NCBI GenBank assembly: GCA_022072455.1
Contig: JAJVHY010000004.1
Coordinates: forward strand, 362,285-426,284
Length of the DNA stretch: 64,000 nucleotides
Reading direction: 5' to 3'
Source of the DNA: Verrucomicrobiia bacterium
GTDB lineage: Bacteria; Verrucomicrobiota; Verrucomicrobiia; Palsa-1439
Positions 42,719-51,056 of the stretch are shown here, in pieces (positions within the stretch are counted from its first letter, which is position 1; each line of letters opens with the position of its first letter). The position numbers and the translations under genes were made by a program. Under the pieces are notes generated by a model. That model saw nothing but the letters and a program-made list of their open reading frames with translations. It did not search any database and was not told where the DNA came from.

Positions 42719-43893
42719 CTGTTCACGGCTATCGGCACAATCTTCTCGCCGGCATTGCCAGCCGGGCGCAACTCCCAAAACCGCTTGGCGGTCGCTTCCG
42801 ATGCCAGCCCGTCATAATGGCGCTTGATGACCTCGACGCTGTTGCCGGCTTCATAGGCAGTGCGCGGCAGGTCTTTGTGCGCCGCGGCGTGGTAGGTCAC
42901 GAACGTATGCCGCAGCCCGTTGTGCTTCCACGCGGACAGCCCGGCCTTCGTCGCCAAGTTCTGAATCCTCTGGTCGAGCGTTTGCTTGGCGACGGTGACA
43001 ATCGCGCCTTTCGGTTGCGCGCACAACGCCAGCCATGCAGCGCACGTGTCGTTAATGCTAACAACGCGGCGGCTCCGCTTCTTTGCCGTCTTGCCGCGAA
43101 TAGTGATTGTTCGCTCCGGCAAATTGATCTGTGACCAGTCGAGCCGGCAGACTTCGGCGCGGCGCAATCCGGCAAACAAGGAAAGCACTACCAACGGCAG
43201 ACAGCCGGCAGTTTCTGCGTGTTCGAGAATCCGGGCGCATTCCTCGACGGTGAAACTTTCAATGTCGGTGTCCTCGACTACGGGGTTGTCGACTAGGGCG
43301 GCGGTGTTGACCTCGCACCAGCGGCGTTTGATGGCGAAGTCGTACAGCATTGAAACGCGGCGGCGGTAGTGAATCTGCGAGCGTGCGCTCCAAGCCGGGT
43401 TGAGCAGCCAGACGGTCAATTCCTCGACGGTGATTTCTGCCAGCTTCTTATTGCCGAAAGTCCGGGCAAACACGTTCAGCCGCTGGCGCAACTCGGCAAT
43501 GTTGGAGTCGCGTTGGTTCAACTTTTCGCGCTCCGGGATAAACTCTTTGATGATGTCCGCCGTTAGCGGCGCATGGCGAAAGCGCAGACTGTGCGCGATG
43601 TAGAAGTCCACCGCCTTGGCGATGGTTTCGCCCTCGTATGGCTTCAACGCCTCGATGGCTTGGGCAGCTTGCAGGCGCACACCGGCGGACAAGGCAAGTG
43701 CGGCAGCGCCCTCATTCTCAACTTGAAGTCGAATCTGGGCAGCACGGGTCTCAGCTTCCGCTTTGGTCTCGAATGTCTCCCGGATGCGTTTCCCATTGAC
43801 CTGACAGGCGACTTGCCATGCGGTCTTGCCGCTGGTATACGTCAACTCGTGAATCGGCGGCCACAGTTTGGTTTTGGTCTTGGCGGTTGTCAT
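42715..43893 (-). CDS. int: Tyrosine recombinase (integrase)
   Basis: The protein is 392 residues. The catalytic set is visible: the first Arg in SLFAGLRRAEVCRLDW, the H-x-x-R in HNGLRHTF, and the Tyr nucleophile in EVIKRHYDG. In the last helix the usual GH before the tyrosine reads GN, so the third His/Trp position is Asn. An N-terminal core-binding domain (about residues 90-200) is present. The gene starts about 100 bases from a tRNA-Ser gene, the likely attachment site, and is transcribed away from it. It should integrate and excise the island. Confidence 0.9.
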   Translation of the reverse strand: MTTAKTKTKLWPPIHELTYTSGKTAWQVACQVNGKRIRETFETKAEAETRAAQIRLQVENEGAAALALSAGVRLQAAQAIEALKPYEGETIAKAVDFYIAHSLRFRHAPLTADIIKEFIPEREKLNQRDSNIAELRQRLNVFARTFGNKKLAEITVEELTVWLLNPAWSARSQIHYRRRVSMLYDFAIKRRWCEVNTAALVDNPVVEDTDIESFTVEECARILEHAETAGCLPLVVLSLFAGLRRAEVCRLDWSQINLPERTITIRGKTAKKRSRRVVSINDTCAAWLALCAQPKGAIVTVAKQTLDQRIQNLATKAGLSAWKHNGLRHTFVTYHAAAHKDLPRTAYEAGNSVEVIKRHYDGLASEATAKRFWELRPAGNAGEKIVPIAVNS

Positions 43894-43920
43894 GGCAATC
43901 TGTTCCGTTTACTGGCTGAA

Positions 43921-43940
43921 ATTGCCAATTATTGCCAATT
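43921..43940. repeat. Tandem 10-bp repeat before the integrase gene
   Basis: ATTGCCAATT occurs twice without a gap, between the integrase start (43893) and the tRNA-Ser gene (43996). Short direct repeats in this place are typical of arm-type or excisionase binding sites, or of an operator for int. Related but imperfect sequence (ATGCCAATTT) occurs near 24067, at the other side of the island. Confidence 0.45.
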
Positions 43941-43995
43941 CAGTCAAGTGGCGAATTTTTTAGATTTGTCGTAAATTGCTACAAATAGGCTTAAT

Positions 43996-44086
43996 GGAGG
44001 GGTGCCAGAGCGGTTGAACGGGCTGGTCTCGAAAACCAGTATAGGCCAACGGTCTATCGAGGGTTCGAATCCCTCCCCCTCCGCCA
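43996..44086 (+). tRNA. tRNA-Ser (anticodon CGA)
   Basis: The gene is 91 bases with encoded CCA. The acceptor GGAGGGG (43996-44002) pairs with CCCCTCC (44076-44082). The anticodon stem is CTGGT/ACCAG with loop CTCGAAA, giving CGA, which reads UCG. A long variable arm (serine class II) and the T arm GAGGG-TTCGAAT-CCCTC are present. It lies 103 bases from the integrase start and seven bases from the end of the neighbouring glycosyltransferase gene. Confidence 0.96.
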
Positions 44087-44092
44087 ACTTCT

Positions 44093-45259
44093 TCAAGTCA
44101 TCCCAATATCCGCCAGCAGTCGCCGCGCGACACCGGTACATTCAAAGTAATCCGTGGCGATGCGCCGCGCCGCGCGGCACTGGTGTTCGTAATCCGCGTT
44201 GATCGCCTCAATCGCCGCCAGAACTTCCGGCATCGTCTGAAATGCGAAGAGCCCCTCCCCTTTCGGTAACGCACACCCAAAGCCAGTGTCCTGCGTAATC
44301 ACTGGTTTGCCGCTGGCGAGGTAGCAAACATCGCGTTCGCTGAACCAGCCACTGCGCAGCCGGATATTTTGATCTTTGGCGACCGTGAATTCCGCCCGCG
44401 ACCGGCGGATATATTCTGGGTACGCCCCAAAGACATCGCAGGACATTGTGAACGCGTCCGTCAAGCGCCACCCGTGTGCTTCGAGACGCGCCCGATCCTC
44501 GGCGTTGGCGCTCATCGCCAACTCGAAAAGTTGCGGTGTGCGATGAGGCAAATCCAAAAACTTGTCCCACTCGTGGTGCTTACTCCAAAAGTAGACCTGC
44601 CCGCCGTAGGTGACATCGCTGCCACTCTGCCGGTAATTGCCGATCGTGGTGAAATATCGGGCGGCAGGGTCATAAGCCATCGGCCAACGCTCCAAATCAA
44701 TCGGCTGCCGGGTTTTCACATACGTCCGGCCATTGAGCGGCACACCACAATCGGGCGCGCCGTAGTTCTCGCCGTAGGTGGCGAGGACGTGATGATTATC
44801 GAACGCGATCCGTGTATGTTCGTCCCCGTTGGCGAGGCGCAACTCCGCCGTGACCGGGTCGGTCTCGACGTACACCCGCAGGGGTGCCGCCAGATGTTCG
44901 GCGCGTAGATCGACTCCGCCCGTGATATTCACCAAAACATCACACGTCGCGAACAACTCATTCATTCGTGCGCCGGTCAGGCCATAAACTTGATTTGCCC
45001 GCTCCGCCAGCCGGTACCCCCAGCGATCTTTCAACCCGACCCGTTCGAGGCTGGTGGCCAAATGTTGGGCCGCATACCGGCAATCGTCGGTCACGGTGTT
45101 TTGCACTGGGTCATACGGCCAGGCGGTGCTGTCCTCGATGTACCACACTTCGTGGCCCAACCGGTGAAACCCCAGCAGCCAGTGCAAATGCATCCACGTC
45201 TGCCCACCCAACGGGCATTGTCCCATCATCCCCATCACGACGATGCGCAGTTTCTTCAT
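44093..45259 (-). CDS. Glycosyltransferase, GT-B fold (CgeB-like)
   Basis: The protein is 388 residues from ATG 45259, in an ATGA overlap with its upstream paralogue. The N-terminal MKKLRIVVMGMMGQCPLGG opens a Rossmann-type domain. The C-terminal half carries the group-1 pattern: SRAEFTVAKDQNIRLRSGWF, SGKPVITQDTG and a final helix where the donor nucleotide binds. It probably transfers a sugar in surface glycan assembly. The acceptor is unknown. It shares an overall plan and many motifs with 45256-46425, so the pair arose by duplication. Confidence 0.78.
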   Translation of the reverse strand: MKKLRIVVMGMMGQCPLGGQTWMHLHWLLGFHRLGHEVWYIEDSTAWPYDPVQNTVTDDCRYAAQHLATSLERVGLKDRWGYRLAERANQVYGLTGARMNELFATCDVLVNITGGVDLRAEHLAAPLRVYVETDPVTAELRLANGDEHTRIAFDNHHVLATYGENYGAPDCGVPLNGRTYVKTRQPIDLERWPMAYDPAARYFTTIGNYRQSGSDVTYGGQVYFWSKHHEWDKFLDLPHRTPQLFELAMSANAEDRARLEAHGWRLTDAFTMSCDVFGAYPEYIRRSRAEFTVAKDQNIRLRSGWFSERDVCYLASGKPVITQDTGFGCALPKGEGLFAFQTMPEVLAAIEAINADYEHQCRAARRIATDYFECTGVARRLLADIGMT

Positions 45260-46425
45260 ACCGGCAAGCCAATCTCCGTCAGCATGCGCCGCAAAAGTTT
45301 GTTGGCGTCGAAATACTCTTCCGCCAACTGCCGCGCCGCCCGGCACTGGCGCTCGTAATCGCTGTTGAGTTTGTCCACGGCACCGAGAATGTCATCCACC
45401 GTCTGAAACGGTAAAAAACCAGCCCCCGCCGGCAACCGCCGTTGCGCTTGAGTGTCTTGGACGATGACGGGCTTGCCCATCGCGAGATAGATCGCGCTCC
45501 GGTCACTGAACCAGCCACCCCGGGTTTTGACGTAGATATTGCTGGCGACACTGAACTCGCCGCGTGACTGCCCGATGAAGTCGCGATACGCCGTCATATC
45601 CCGGGTGACTTCCAATGGATCGCGCAACCGCCAGCCGTGCTCGCGCACTTTGGCGTGATGATCGCCGCCACCGCTGATCGCAATTTCAAACTGCCGGCCG
45701 GCGCGTTCCGGCAAATCCAGAAACCGCAAAAACTCCTGAGCCTTGAATCCATACTCAACTCCGTCGAACTGAATCGGTTTGCGCCCGGCCCAACTCATGA
45801 CCGTGCTGAAAAACTGCGCTTTCGGCGTAAATGTCGCGGGAAACAAATCGAGCGCGACCGGCGGGTACCAGGGCCGCCAGTTCAATCCCCACGTGGGTAT
45901 CGGGCAATCCGGTTGGCCGATGTTGACGCCCACGCTGAAATGAAAATGATAATCATGCGGGGACGCGCAGCCGGCAATGGATGGCGCCCGCGCCGCCGGC
46001 ATCTGGAACTGGGTGACGCCGGGATCCGTGTCAATAAACACCCGGCGCGGACACTCCAGAAACTCCGGCAACCAGTTCACCGCGCTCAACGAAATCAACA
46101 AATCTGCCCGCCGGCAGAGAGCGCGTGTTTCTTCAACCGACAGATTGTGGTACCGGCGATCCTCGTCCACATAGACCCAACGATTCTCCAGACCCAACGG
46201 CTTGAGCAACTCGCGCTGGAAGGCGATGCCGTAAGTGGGGTCGGACGAGATCGTGTTGGTCGCCGGGTTGTAACAGGAGTTTGGCCACCCACTCTCTTCC
46301 AGATACCAAACCTCGCAGCCGAGTTTGGCCAACGCCGCCAGATAGTGCAATTTTTCCGCCACCATCCCGGCGAGCGGGTACCGGATATTGTAGCCGGTTA
46401 CGAGGACGCACGGTTGGGCTGGCAT
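45256..46425 (-). CDS. Glycosyltransferase, GT-B fold (paralogue)
   Basis: The protein is 389 residues; I prefer ATG 46425 to TTG 46431, nine bases after the previous stop. Shared features with its neighbour include CEVWYLEES near the N-terminus, SRGEFSVASNIYVKTRGGWF, and GKPVIVQDTQAQRRLPAG in the donor-binding half. There is no signal or membrane segment, so it is cytoplasmic or peripheral. It sits between a membrane GT2 fusion and another GT, which suggests a short pathway decorating an exported glycan. Confidence 0.78.
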   Translation of the reverse strand: MPAQPCVLVTGYNIRYPLAGMVAEKLHYLAALAKLGCEVWYLEESGWPNSCYNPATNTISSDPTYGIAFQRELLKPLGLENRWVYVDEDRRYHNLSVEETRALCRRADLLISLSAVNWLPEFLECPRRVFIDTDPGVTQFQMPAARAPSIAGCASPHDYHFHFSVGVNIGQPDCPIPTWGLNWRPWYPPVALDLFPATFTPKAQFFSTVMSWAGRKPIQFDGVEYGFKAQEFLRFLDLPERAGRQFEIAISGGGDHHAKVREHGWRLRDPLEVTRDMTAYRDFIGQSRGEFSVASNIYVKTRGGWFSDRSAIYLAMGKPVIVQDTQAQRRLPAGAGFLPFQTVDDILGAVDKLNSDYERQCRAARQLAEEYFDANKLLRRMLTEIGLPV

Positions 46426-46434
46426 GGGCAACCG

Positions 46435-49182
46435 CTAGTCCGGTTTCACAAACTTCTTCGGCTTGTCGAGTTTCGTGAGTTTGAGTTCTTGCGCCGTCAG
46501 ATCGAGCAGCGCCAACCCCAACCGGAGCGTGCGGCGGGCGCGCAAATGCAGGTAGCCAATCACCACCACCACCAGCGACCACAATGACAACACCCACCAC
46601 AGCCGCTGCGGATTAGGTTGCGTGACAACGACCGTCTGCGGATCGGCGGTCCCACTGAACACCTCGACAATTCCCGGCACCGTGTGCTGCACGACGAATA
46701 CCAGCACCGCGACAAACGCCACCACCGCCCAGAAGAAAACCTTCCCGAGCAACGTCCAGCCCGCGCTCAACCGGGCGCGCAACAACCGTTTGTTGCCGCC
46801 GTGATTCTCAGCCACGGTGTTGACGATGACCTTGGTGAACCGGTCGCCAAAAATCGTCACATCATATTCATCCCACCCGCTGTCGGCGCTGGCCTGCCAA
46901 TGATCCCGGTCGAGGTGCTCCATCAGTTTGCCCAAAAACTCAAACCGCTCCAGCCCGGCTTCGTTCCAATAATTGACCGTGTGCCGGCTGCCGATCCCCT
47001 CATAAACGCGCGCCAGTTCCCGGACCTTGCTCCGCGCGTCGGTCGGCGTCTCACCGCGTTGTAACCGGTGTGCATACCGGGGCCAGCCGCGCACGATGGG
47101 CTGGAGCAAATACATCAACGCGATCAACGGTCGCGACCAGATCGTCCGCTGCCAGACCGGCAATTCCACCCGGAGCGCAGCCATCGCCGCCATCAACAAA
47201 CTCGCCGTCAACGTCAACACCGGCAACGGCCACAATGCCGGGAAAATCAACGCCAACAACGCGCCGCCCATCGTCAACACGACGTGCCATTCGAGGCTCG
47301 TCAGCAACGTCACCAAGCCCGCCGGTTCCGGCGTGTACAAGGTCTGGAACAACCCGCTGCCGAACACCCCGTGATAAATCACAAACCGGCCGAGAAAACC
47401 CGACACGCGCGACGGACTGTAAATCCGCCCGCGCCACCGCATCCCACCCAGGTTGTTGAAATACTCCGGGTGCTTGTACCGCAACAATGCCTCCGCGACG
47501 CCGTAGCCGCGCTGCTGTTTCAGATACGCCCCAAAATTATTCCGCCGGTAATGCCAGACAAAGCCGGCATGGCTGAACGCGATCTTCCGGCCCCGCTGGA
47601 GCAACCGCCAGCAGACATCCACGTCGTCGCCCGCGGCCCGGTAAATCGGATCGAAGCCCTCAATCTCGTCGAGCGCCCATTTCCAAAATGCCATGTTGCA
47701 GCCGGGAATGTGTTCCGCGTTCCGGTCATCCAACATCACGTGCGCCGGTCCGCCCGGCGCACACGCGACGGCGCCGGCCACCCAGTTGTCCTCCGGCGGT
47801 GGAAAATTATGACCACCAATCGAACACGCATCCGTCTTGAGCAAATCGCCGATCAGATAGTAGAGCCAGTCTTCGTCTGCCCGGCAATCACTGTCGGTGA
47901 ACGCCACGATGTCACCCGTGGCTGCGTTGATACCGGCATTGCGGGCGTGACTCAGCCCCATGTTCGACTGATGAATCGCCCGGACTTCCGGGAATTGTGC
48001 GGCGATCTTCGCGGTGTCGTCGGTCGAACCATCGTCCACGAGAATGACCTCGTAGTTCGGGTAATTCAGATGCCGGAGCGAATGCAAACAAGCCGGCAAG
48101 GTGCGCCCGCCGTTGTAGCTCGCCACTACGACGCTGACTTTCGGATAATCCGGCAACGGGAAATACGGTGCGCGTTTGTACTGTTCGGCGACGGCACGAA
48201 ACGCACCGCGCGGCTTGCGCTCCCGGTCGGTCAGCCCAAAAAACCAGTTCTCGATCTGCGACCCGCCGGTATGCCAGTCATCGGTGAACGCGAAGATGAA
48301 AACGCCGGCCAGCCCAGCGCGGAACGCCACTTCGATGTGACCGCTGAGGAATTGCGCTTTGGCCGACTCGCCTTCGCGCTGCGAATCCATGCCGAACTCA
48401 GCCAGCACGAGCGGCCGGTCGCCGGCCAGACTCTGGAGCCGGTCGAGGTAGTTGGAAAACGGCTTCGGATCGTGCAGGTAGACGTTGAAACTGATGAAGT
48501 CGAGACTTTGCGGCTGCAAAAATTCGGTCGGTGGATAATTGACGAAGGTCACGAGCCGCTGCGGATCGATGCGTTTGACTATGCCGGCCAGTTCATCAAG
48601 GAAGGCTTCGATCTTTTTCGCGCCATACCAGCGGGCGATGTCGGGCGGAATTTCGTTCGCGAGCGTGATTGCGAAGACGGCCGGGTGATCTTTCAGCGCT
48701 TCGGCAGCTTGCCGGGTGGCGTTGCGGGCGAAGGCCTTCGATTCGTCGTCGTCAAGGAAACAGGTGTGCTTCGGCCAGTAATAGTCCACGAGGACTTTCA
48801 GGTCGAAACGGTGCGCCAGATCCAGAAACCAGCGTGGTGGGACGTGGTAGGTGCGGACGACGTTGGCGTTGAGTTGACGGATCAACTCGAAATCTTTTTC
48901 GACGCGTTCGGGCGTCGGAAAGGTGCAACCGGCCGCGTCGGGTTTGAATGGTCCGTAGGTGACGCCCTTGGGGAAAAACTTCTTCGCGCCGACGCGGAAG
49001 AACTTGCCGTCAGTCAGAACCCGTTCGGAGGGAGAGACATTCGCCAAGTTCACCGGCAATTCCGGCTGGAGGCTGACGGGGGTGTCAATAGATTGAGGAC
49101 TTGGCACAGATTTCTCGTGGTCAAGGACGCTACCGCGTCCCAGCAACTCGGTGACCGGGTTTGTAACAGAGAAAAAGCGCAT
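46435..49182 (-). CDS. Glycoside hydrolase-like TIM barrel fused to GT2 glycosyltransferase with membrane segments
   Basis: The protein is 915 residues from ATG 49182. Residues about 60-335 form a GH clan A-type barrel with the acid/base pair in LANEI (Asn176-Glu177) and the nucleophile in AEFG (Glu262). Residues about 347-590 are a GT2 domain: VSVVVASYNGG, VDDGSTDDT and the D-x-D in TDSDC (430-432). Hydrophobic membrane helices lie at about 610-700 and 820-880. No signal peptide or membrane helix precedes the hydrolase part, so both enzyme domains seem to be on the same, cytoplasmic, side. It might trim and extend the same glycan, or the barrel may only bind. Confidence 0.85.
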   Translation of the reverse strand: MRFFSVTNPVTELLGRGSVLDHEKSVPSPQSIDTPVSLQPELPVNLANVSPSERVLTDGKFFRVGAKKFFPKGVTYGPFKPDAAGCTFPTPERVEKDFELIRQLNANVVRTYHVPPRWFLDLAHRFDLKVLVDYYWPKHTCFLDDDESKAFARNATRQAAEALKDHPAVFAITLANEIPPDIARWYGAKKIEAFLDELAGIVKRIDPQRLVTFVNYPPTEFLQPQSLDFISFNVYLHDPKPFSNYLDRLQSLAGDRPLVLAEFGMDSQREGESAKAQFLSGHIEVAFRAGLAGVFIFAFTDDWHTGGSQIENWFFGLTDRERKPRGAFRAVAEQYKRAPYFPLPDYPKVSVVVASYNGGRTLPACLHSLRHLNYPNYEVILVDDGSTDDTAKIAAQFPEVRAIHQSNMGLSHARNAGINAATGDIVAFTDSDCRADEDWLYYLIGDLLKTDACSIGGHNFPPPEDNWVAGAVACAPGGPAHVMLDDRNAEHIPGCNMAFWKWALDEIEGFDPIYRAAGDDVDVCWRLLQRGRKIAFSHAGFVWHYRRNNFGAYLKQQRGYGVAEALLRYKHPEYFNNLGGMRWRGRIYSPSRVSGFLGRFVIYHGVFGSGLFQTLYTPEPAGLVTLLTSLEWHVVLTMGGALLALIFPALWPLPVLTLTASLLMAAMAALRVELPVWQRTIWSRPLIALMYLLQPIVRGWPRYAHRLQRGETPTDARSKVRELARVYEGIGSRHTVNYWNEAGLERFEFLGKLMEHLDRDHWQASADSGWDEYDVTIFGDRFTKVIVNTVAENHGGNKRLLRARLSAGWTLLGKVFFWAVVAFVAVLVFVVQHTVPGIVEVFSGTADPQTVVVTQPNPQRLWWVLSLWSLVVVVIGYLHLRARRTLRLGLALLDLTAQELKLTKLDKPKKFVKPD

Positions 49183-49362
49183 CGTCAATCAGGCCATAAG
49201 ACGCCCTTGCCGACGGATTATTCAAACACGGCGGGTGACCCCACGCAGCGGGAAGGGAACGCCGCGTCACCCACCGCGGCGCTGGTGGGAACATCATTCT
49301 AACTCACACACGGCCCCAAATCTGTCCCCCAAATCGGGGGAAGGCCAGATTTGTTCTACGCG

Positions 49363-50028
49363 CTACTCGCGGGGCCGCATCTCATCAAGGAATTCCAAGT
49401 ACGGCTTGAATTCGGGCGACTTGTCATATTTGGCGCGAACTTGCTGGTCATATCGTTTTGCGGCCTCCTTTCCATTCGGACACCCCATCTCCAGCAACTC
49501 GGTAATTAGGCATGCTACGTAACCCATCGCCCTGACCTCAGGCACCCGCATATCTGAAGGATCCGAAGGGTACTTTTCGGGTAACAGTTTTACATTTCGC
49601 GCTAATGCTTCAACGAGGAGTTTGCATCCGTGTTCACCACCGTATTTCAGCAATAGCACGGCCGCTTTCGCCTGTTTGCCGCTGTCAGGTATTTCCAAGT
49701 ACGGTTTGAGTGCCGGAAGATAAACATCGCTTTCGCTGCTCAGTATGAGCACATGCATCGCACATCCGAGAACCCTGTTGTTTGGAAATTCATACCTCTC
49801 TGGATGTTCAAGGCCGTTTTTTAGAATCTGCTGGAGGTGCTTAAGCGTACTCGTATCATTCCGAGATTTGACACCGGCAGCAAACTCTTCAAATTGCTGA
49901 TTGCTCTCCAATTGCTCGACGCGTTGTGCGACTTCTTCCAAAGAGATTTCTCCAGTTGACTCGCCACTCACGGCTAGTCGAAAACACAGAAGTATCAGTA
50001 TCAAAAAACAGATTAGAAGTGGTTTCAT
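49363..50028 (-). CDS. Secreted helical-repeat (HEAT-like) protein of unknown function
   Basis: The protein is 221 residues from ATG 50028. The N-terminal MKPLLICFLILILLCFRLA is a strong signal or anchor segment ending near SGES. The mature part is all-helical with paired helices (LKHLQQILKNGLEH, AKAAVLLLKYGGEHGCKLLV), reminiscent of HEAT repeats. It may be a periplasmic scaffold. Base composition is more AT-rich than the flanking genes, which hints at a different origin. Confidence 0.6.
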   Translation of the reverse strand: MKPLLICFLILILLCFRLAVSGESTGEISLEEVAQRVEQLESNQQFEEFAAGVKSRNDTSTLKHLQQILKNGLEHPERYEFPNNRVLGCAMHVLILSSESDVYLPALKPYLEIPDSGKQAKAAVLLLKYGGEHGCKLLVEALARNVKLLPEKYPSDPSDMRVPEVRAMGYVACLITELLEMGCPNGKEAAKRYDQQVRAKYDKSPEFKPYLEFLDEMRPRE

Positions 50029-50203
50029 AAGCCTCAAAACCCCAATAAAATGATGACCAAAACTGACTTATGAAACCAGTTCTAGGCTCTTCATCTTCAC
50101 TCACTCTGATTCGCTTTGATCCACTCGATCGCTTTCGTGGATTGTGGTTTCGATATGCGTTTTGTAGAGAGGCATTAGGGTCAGATCTCCACAGCACACG
50201 CCT

Positions 50204-51043
50204 TCAAGGAATCTGCGAGATTTCCTTCAGCTTCCGCCACTGCTGCTCGGTGACACGTTCAGCATGGCCGTCGAGGAAGAGACAACCGCGCGTACCGTCG
50301 CTGCCGGGGGCGGCTTCGTAAAACACGACCACTTTGTCCGGCTTGTCGTAATCAGTGACTTTCTTGCCGGAGAGCGCGGGGTTGGGAAGGTAGGGCTTCT
50401 GGTTGCCGGGCTGGTTGAAGACATCTTTGTTGCGGACGTAGAGGACGAGTTCTTCCTTGGCAGATTTCGCGTCGGCCAAAGCCGGGAGGACGCGGCGCTC
50501 GCCGATGTAGGCCATCACAGCCACGCCGATTTGCCGGAGATTCTTGAGCGAAGCCTCGCCATCTTTGTCGTCGGCACCGCCGGCATCGCCGCCACCGAGT
50601 TCGGCATCGAGATCGAAGGGGCGGATGTCCGTCAGGCTGCCGGCGCTGCGAAGATTGAGCAGTGCGAGCGCGAGGACGGTGGTGGCGGTGGGCTTTTCGG
50701 GTTCGGGCGGTTGACCGCCGCGCATGGCGGCCTGCATGGCAACCATGTCGAGCGCTTTCATCTGGGATTTGTAGGCGACGAGGTACGTCTCCCCGCCAAC
50801 GGTCACGGTCTGGCCTTTGGTGTAATAGTAGCCGGCGGCGGCACCGCCGTACATCGCCCGGTAAATGTTCGCGGGATCCACCGTCGCACTGGCGGTAAGT
50901 CGCCGCCAACCAGCATCGAGGTCTTTGAATTTGAGCGTCAACGGGAACTCTTTGCCGGCGAGGGCTTGTTCCATCGTGGTGACATCGGCCAGCGCAACGC
51001 TGCCGGTCAGAAGGGCCAAAGCCAATAGGTGCGTGATTTTCAT
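50204..51043 (-). CDS. Secreted protein with H-X9-DG-like C-terminus
   Basis: The protein is 279 residues; ATG 51043 follows GGAG and starts a clear signal peptide (MKITHLLALALLTGSVALA-D). The end of the protein has NLRQIGVAVMAYI, then PGSDGTRGCLFLDGHAERVT. This resembles the tail shared by prepilin-like H-X9-DG proteins of Verrucomicrobiota and Planctomycetota. Here it lacks the pilin N-terminal helix. The function is unknown. It lies 13 bases after the gene at 51057, so the two probably share a transcript. Confidence 0.65.
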   Translation of the reverse strand: MKITHLLALALLTGSVALADVTTMEQALAGKEFPLTLKFKDLDAGWRRLTASATVDPANIYRAMYGGAAAGYYYTKGQTVTVGGETYLVAYKSQMKALDMVAMQAAMRGGQPPEPEKPTATTVLALALLNLRSAGSLTDIRPFDLDAELGGGDAGGADDKDGEASLKNLRQIGVAVMAYIGERRVLPALADAKSAKEELVLYVRNKDVFNQPGNQKPYLPNPALSGKKVTDYDKPDKVVVFYEAAPGSDGTRGCLFLDGHAERVTEQQWRKLKEISQIP

Positions 51044-51056
51044 AGGTGATCTCCGG

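Larger units (their letters stand above)
37162..43995 (-). mobile_element. Phage-satellite-like integrative element core
   Basis: This block holds, on the minus strand, a tyrosine integrase beside a tRNA gene, two excisionase-type HTH proteins, a TOPRIM primase-like protein, a DUF3987 protein and a TerS-like HTH protein, but no phage structural genes. That set is what phage satellites such as PICI-like elements carry. The defence genes to its left (24131-37139) may be its cargo. I could not find a second copy of the tRNA sequence to fix the ends. Confidence 0.5.

Noticed and set aside
47068..49302. 744-residue open frame on the + strand
   Set aside because: It is antisense to the hydrolase-GT2 fusion; its composition (Arg/Pro/Gln-rich, no domain) is that of a shadow frame.
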